A stretch of 6,055 bases of DNA from Calditrichaceae bacterium (GTDB lineage: Bacteria > Calditrichota > Calditrichia > Calditrichales > Calditrichaceae). A program made the position numbers and the translations under genes. The stretch covers positions 1 through 6,055 of the forward strand of contig JAUXGF010000195.1 in the NCBI GenBank assembly GCA_030622395.1. The letters run 5' to 3'. Positions 5,252-6,055 of the stretch are shown in pieces. The notes below the pieces were generated by a model. The model was not told the DNA's origin. It searched no databases and worked only from the letters and a program-made list of their open reading frames with translations. Positions within the stretch are counted from its first letter, which is position 1, and every line of letters begins with the position of its first letter.

Positions 5252-5543
5252 TTTATTAAATCTCCTCATCTCATTGCTTTAAAATTATAAATTCTCAAAA
5301 AAAATCATTTACTATTTATTAAAAACAAATACACAAAATTTGTTCCCGCACCGGAGTAATCCTAAACAGCGGGATAACGGCTAAGCATCAGGCGCACCAA
5401 ACCTAAGTTAAATAATTTGCTTGCTACGGCAAAATGAATATAGCCAAGAACCCGACACCAACGCGGCGCGTTTGGTATCGCTTGCATGCTTTATGCCTGA
5501 CATTCCAAAATATAATTATTATGAAAAAAATACATAAAAAATA
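5252..5543. other. Gene-free leader region of pdxS
   Basis: No coding frame is supported. Next to pdxS (5252-5340) the sequence is A+T-rich. On the minus strand a TATAAT hexamer at 5289-5284 lies about 33 nt before the start codon and is a plausible -10 box, but no good -35 box sits at the right distance. A stem of TCCCGC (5344-5349) and GCGGGA (5369-5374) could form in the transcript. Positions 5371-5506 hold the attC-like inverted repeat. No riboswitch is recognised. Confidence 0.35.
5371..5506. repeat. Long imperfect inverted repeat, attC-like
   Basis: The left arm GGGATAACGGCTAAGCATCA...ACCAAAC (5371-5402) pairs imperfectly with the right arm GTTTGGTATCGC...GCATGCTTTATGCCTGACATTCC (5470-5506). 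Matching blocks are ACCAAAC/GTTTGGT, GCAT/ATGC, TAA/TTA and GGC/GCC. Several single unpaired bases lie mostly on the right arm, and the loop is about 67 nt. Length near 135 bp, unpaired bases on one arm, and placement just past the 3' end of a small toxin-like gene are features of integron attC sites. Read on the minus strand the distal end is GCCGTTATCC, near but not equal to the GTTRRRY core. No integrase is in the window. Confidence 0.4.
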
Positions 5544-5930
5544 TCACTTACCAGTAATTTTTTGTGGAATTTCAGCATTTATATTCCAAACTAAAAGTCC
5601 AGAATGAGAAACCTTAATAACTTTCCCCATACGTTTCTTTTGACTATCAAAATTTTTATTACGAAGAAAACGACGCATAAATATTGCTGATTCATATTGC
5701 CCTAAATCAAGAAAAGCTAAACAATATTTCGTATGGCATAGTTTTCTATTATAAAAGTCCAAATCCAATGAAAAGAATGTAGGATTTTTATATTTTATCA
5801 AAAGTGAAATTATTTCATCGTCCTGCAGTCCTTCTCGACCAACTTCTATTCCTATTTGACGAATATTAATCCGCCAACTTAATAGTAGTTGTCGTTGACT
5901 CTCAGGAAAATTTTCATCAATTATTATCAT
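5544..5930 (-). CDS. DUF5615-type PIN-like protein, probable toxin
   Basis: This 128-residue protein has the compact PIN-like pattern of the DUF5615 family: an opening IIIDENFPESQRQLL (2-16), a central GREGLQDDEIISLL (31-44) and FFSLDLDFYNRK (52-63). Acidic residues D5, E6, D38, E39, D56 and D58 would form the metal site as in PIN nucleases. The family occurs widely as the second gene of two-gene modules and is thought to be a ribonuclease toxin; activity is not proven for most members. The ATG at 5930 overlaps the stop of the upstream small gene by 4 nt (ATGA), and no strong ribosome site is seen, suggesting coupled translation. After the stop comes the attC-like repeat. It is unrelated in sequence to the PIN gene at 1930-2361. 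Confidence 0.75.
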   Translation of the reverse strand: MIIIDENFPESQRQLLLSWRINIRQIGIEVGREGLQDDEIISLLIKYKNPTFFSLDLDFYNRKLCHTKYCLAFLDLGQYESAIFMRRFLRNKNFDSQKKRMGKVIKVSHSGLLVWNINAEIPQKITGK

Positions 5931-6055
5931 ATGGCGGTTTCATGTTCAAGAGTATATTCATCCGAATGTTCTAGAAAAGCTTGATTAGCAAGTCTTATAG
6001 ACACGGCAATAGCTTCTTTTTTAATACTTCCACTCCATTCCTCAATTATTGTCTC
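5927..6055 (-). CDS. Partial small gene, possible antitoxin (5' end outside window)
   Basis: An open minus-strand frame runs from the window edge to TGA at 5929-5927 and encodes the last 42 residues of a protein, including EEWSGSIKKEAIAVSIRLANQAFLEH and ending LEHETAI. The segment looks mostly helical and contains no motif I can name. In particular it does not look like DUF433, the usual partner of DUF5615. The 4-nt ATGA overlap with the PIN-like gene argues that it is a real gene and probably the antitoxin, as in standard two-gene modules. The N-terminal part, where a DNA-binding domain would be expected, is not visible. Confidence 0.6.
   Translation of the reverse strand, partial: ETIIEEWSGSIKKEAIAVSIRLANQAFLEHSDEYTLEHETAI

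Noticed and set aside
5252..5269. Upstream ATG giving PdxS six extra residues
   Set aside because: Starting at 5269 would place the good GAGGAG ribosome site inside the gene, and the family length fits the start at 5251.
4383..5282. Several plus-strand open frames opposite pdxS
   Set aside because: PdxS is unambiguous. The opposite frames are by-products of its codon composition.
5252..5400. Riboswitch or attenuator before pdxS
   Set aside because: A short stem can be drawn at 5344-5374, but no known riboswitch core or leader peptide was recognised.

Overview
The window is an A+T-rich bacterial segment. All recognisable protein genes lie on the minus strand, so transcription runs from high to low coordinates. 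No rRNA, tRNA, phage or transposase gene is visible. The gene styles (PdxS/PdxT route to vitamin B6, bacterial eIF2B-like protein, YqeB/YqeC-type accessory proteins, PIN-type toxins, several short interspersed repeats) suggest an uncultivated Gram-negative lineage, perhaps of the FCB superphylum. That assignment is inference and weak, because no phylogenetic marker is present.

Layout, in the direction of transcription. (a) 6055-5544: the 3' end of an unrecognised small gene overlaps by 4 nt a DUF5615-type PIN-like protein, arranged like a toxin-antitoxin pair. (b) 5543-5252: a gene-free gap holding a roughly 135-bp imperfect inverted repeat whose shape recalls an integron attC site, followed by an A+T-rich leader in front of pdxS. 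(c) 5251-3794: pdxS and pdxT abut with no gap and encode the two subunits of pyridoxal 5'-phosphate synthase. PdxT releases ammonia from glutamine and PdxS uses it to build PLP. (d) 3797-3691: a palindromic MITE-like repeat that supplies the stop codon of pdxT. (e) 3595-3452: the C-terminal 47 codons of a cutA gene whose 5' two-thirds are gone. (f) 3462-332: a tightly packed run of five genes with gaps of 4-6 nt or overlaps of 1-4 nt. They encode an eIF2B-alpha-like protein, an AbrB/MazE-type antitoxin, a PIN-domain (VapC-like) toxin, a divergent YqeC-like protein and a YqeB/EF2563-family protein. (g) 331-1: a repeat-rich gene-free tail with a second copy of the MITE-like element, a lone copy of its end sequence, and a REP-like palindrome at the window edge.

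The pdxST operon is ordinary metabolism. The five-gene run is unusual. YqeB and YqeC are accessory proteins known from selenium-dependent molybdenum hydroxylase systems. Here both carry altered nucleotide-binding motifs, and they are co-transcribed with a toxin-antitoxin pair and an eIF2B-like protein rather than with hydroxylase or selenium genes. Repeats have reshaped gene ends in at least two places: the last roughly 20 codons of the yqeB-like gene and the stop codon of pdxT lie inside repeat sequence, and another repeat lies upstream of the broken cutA.
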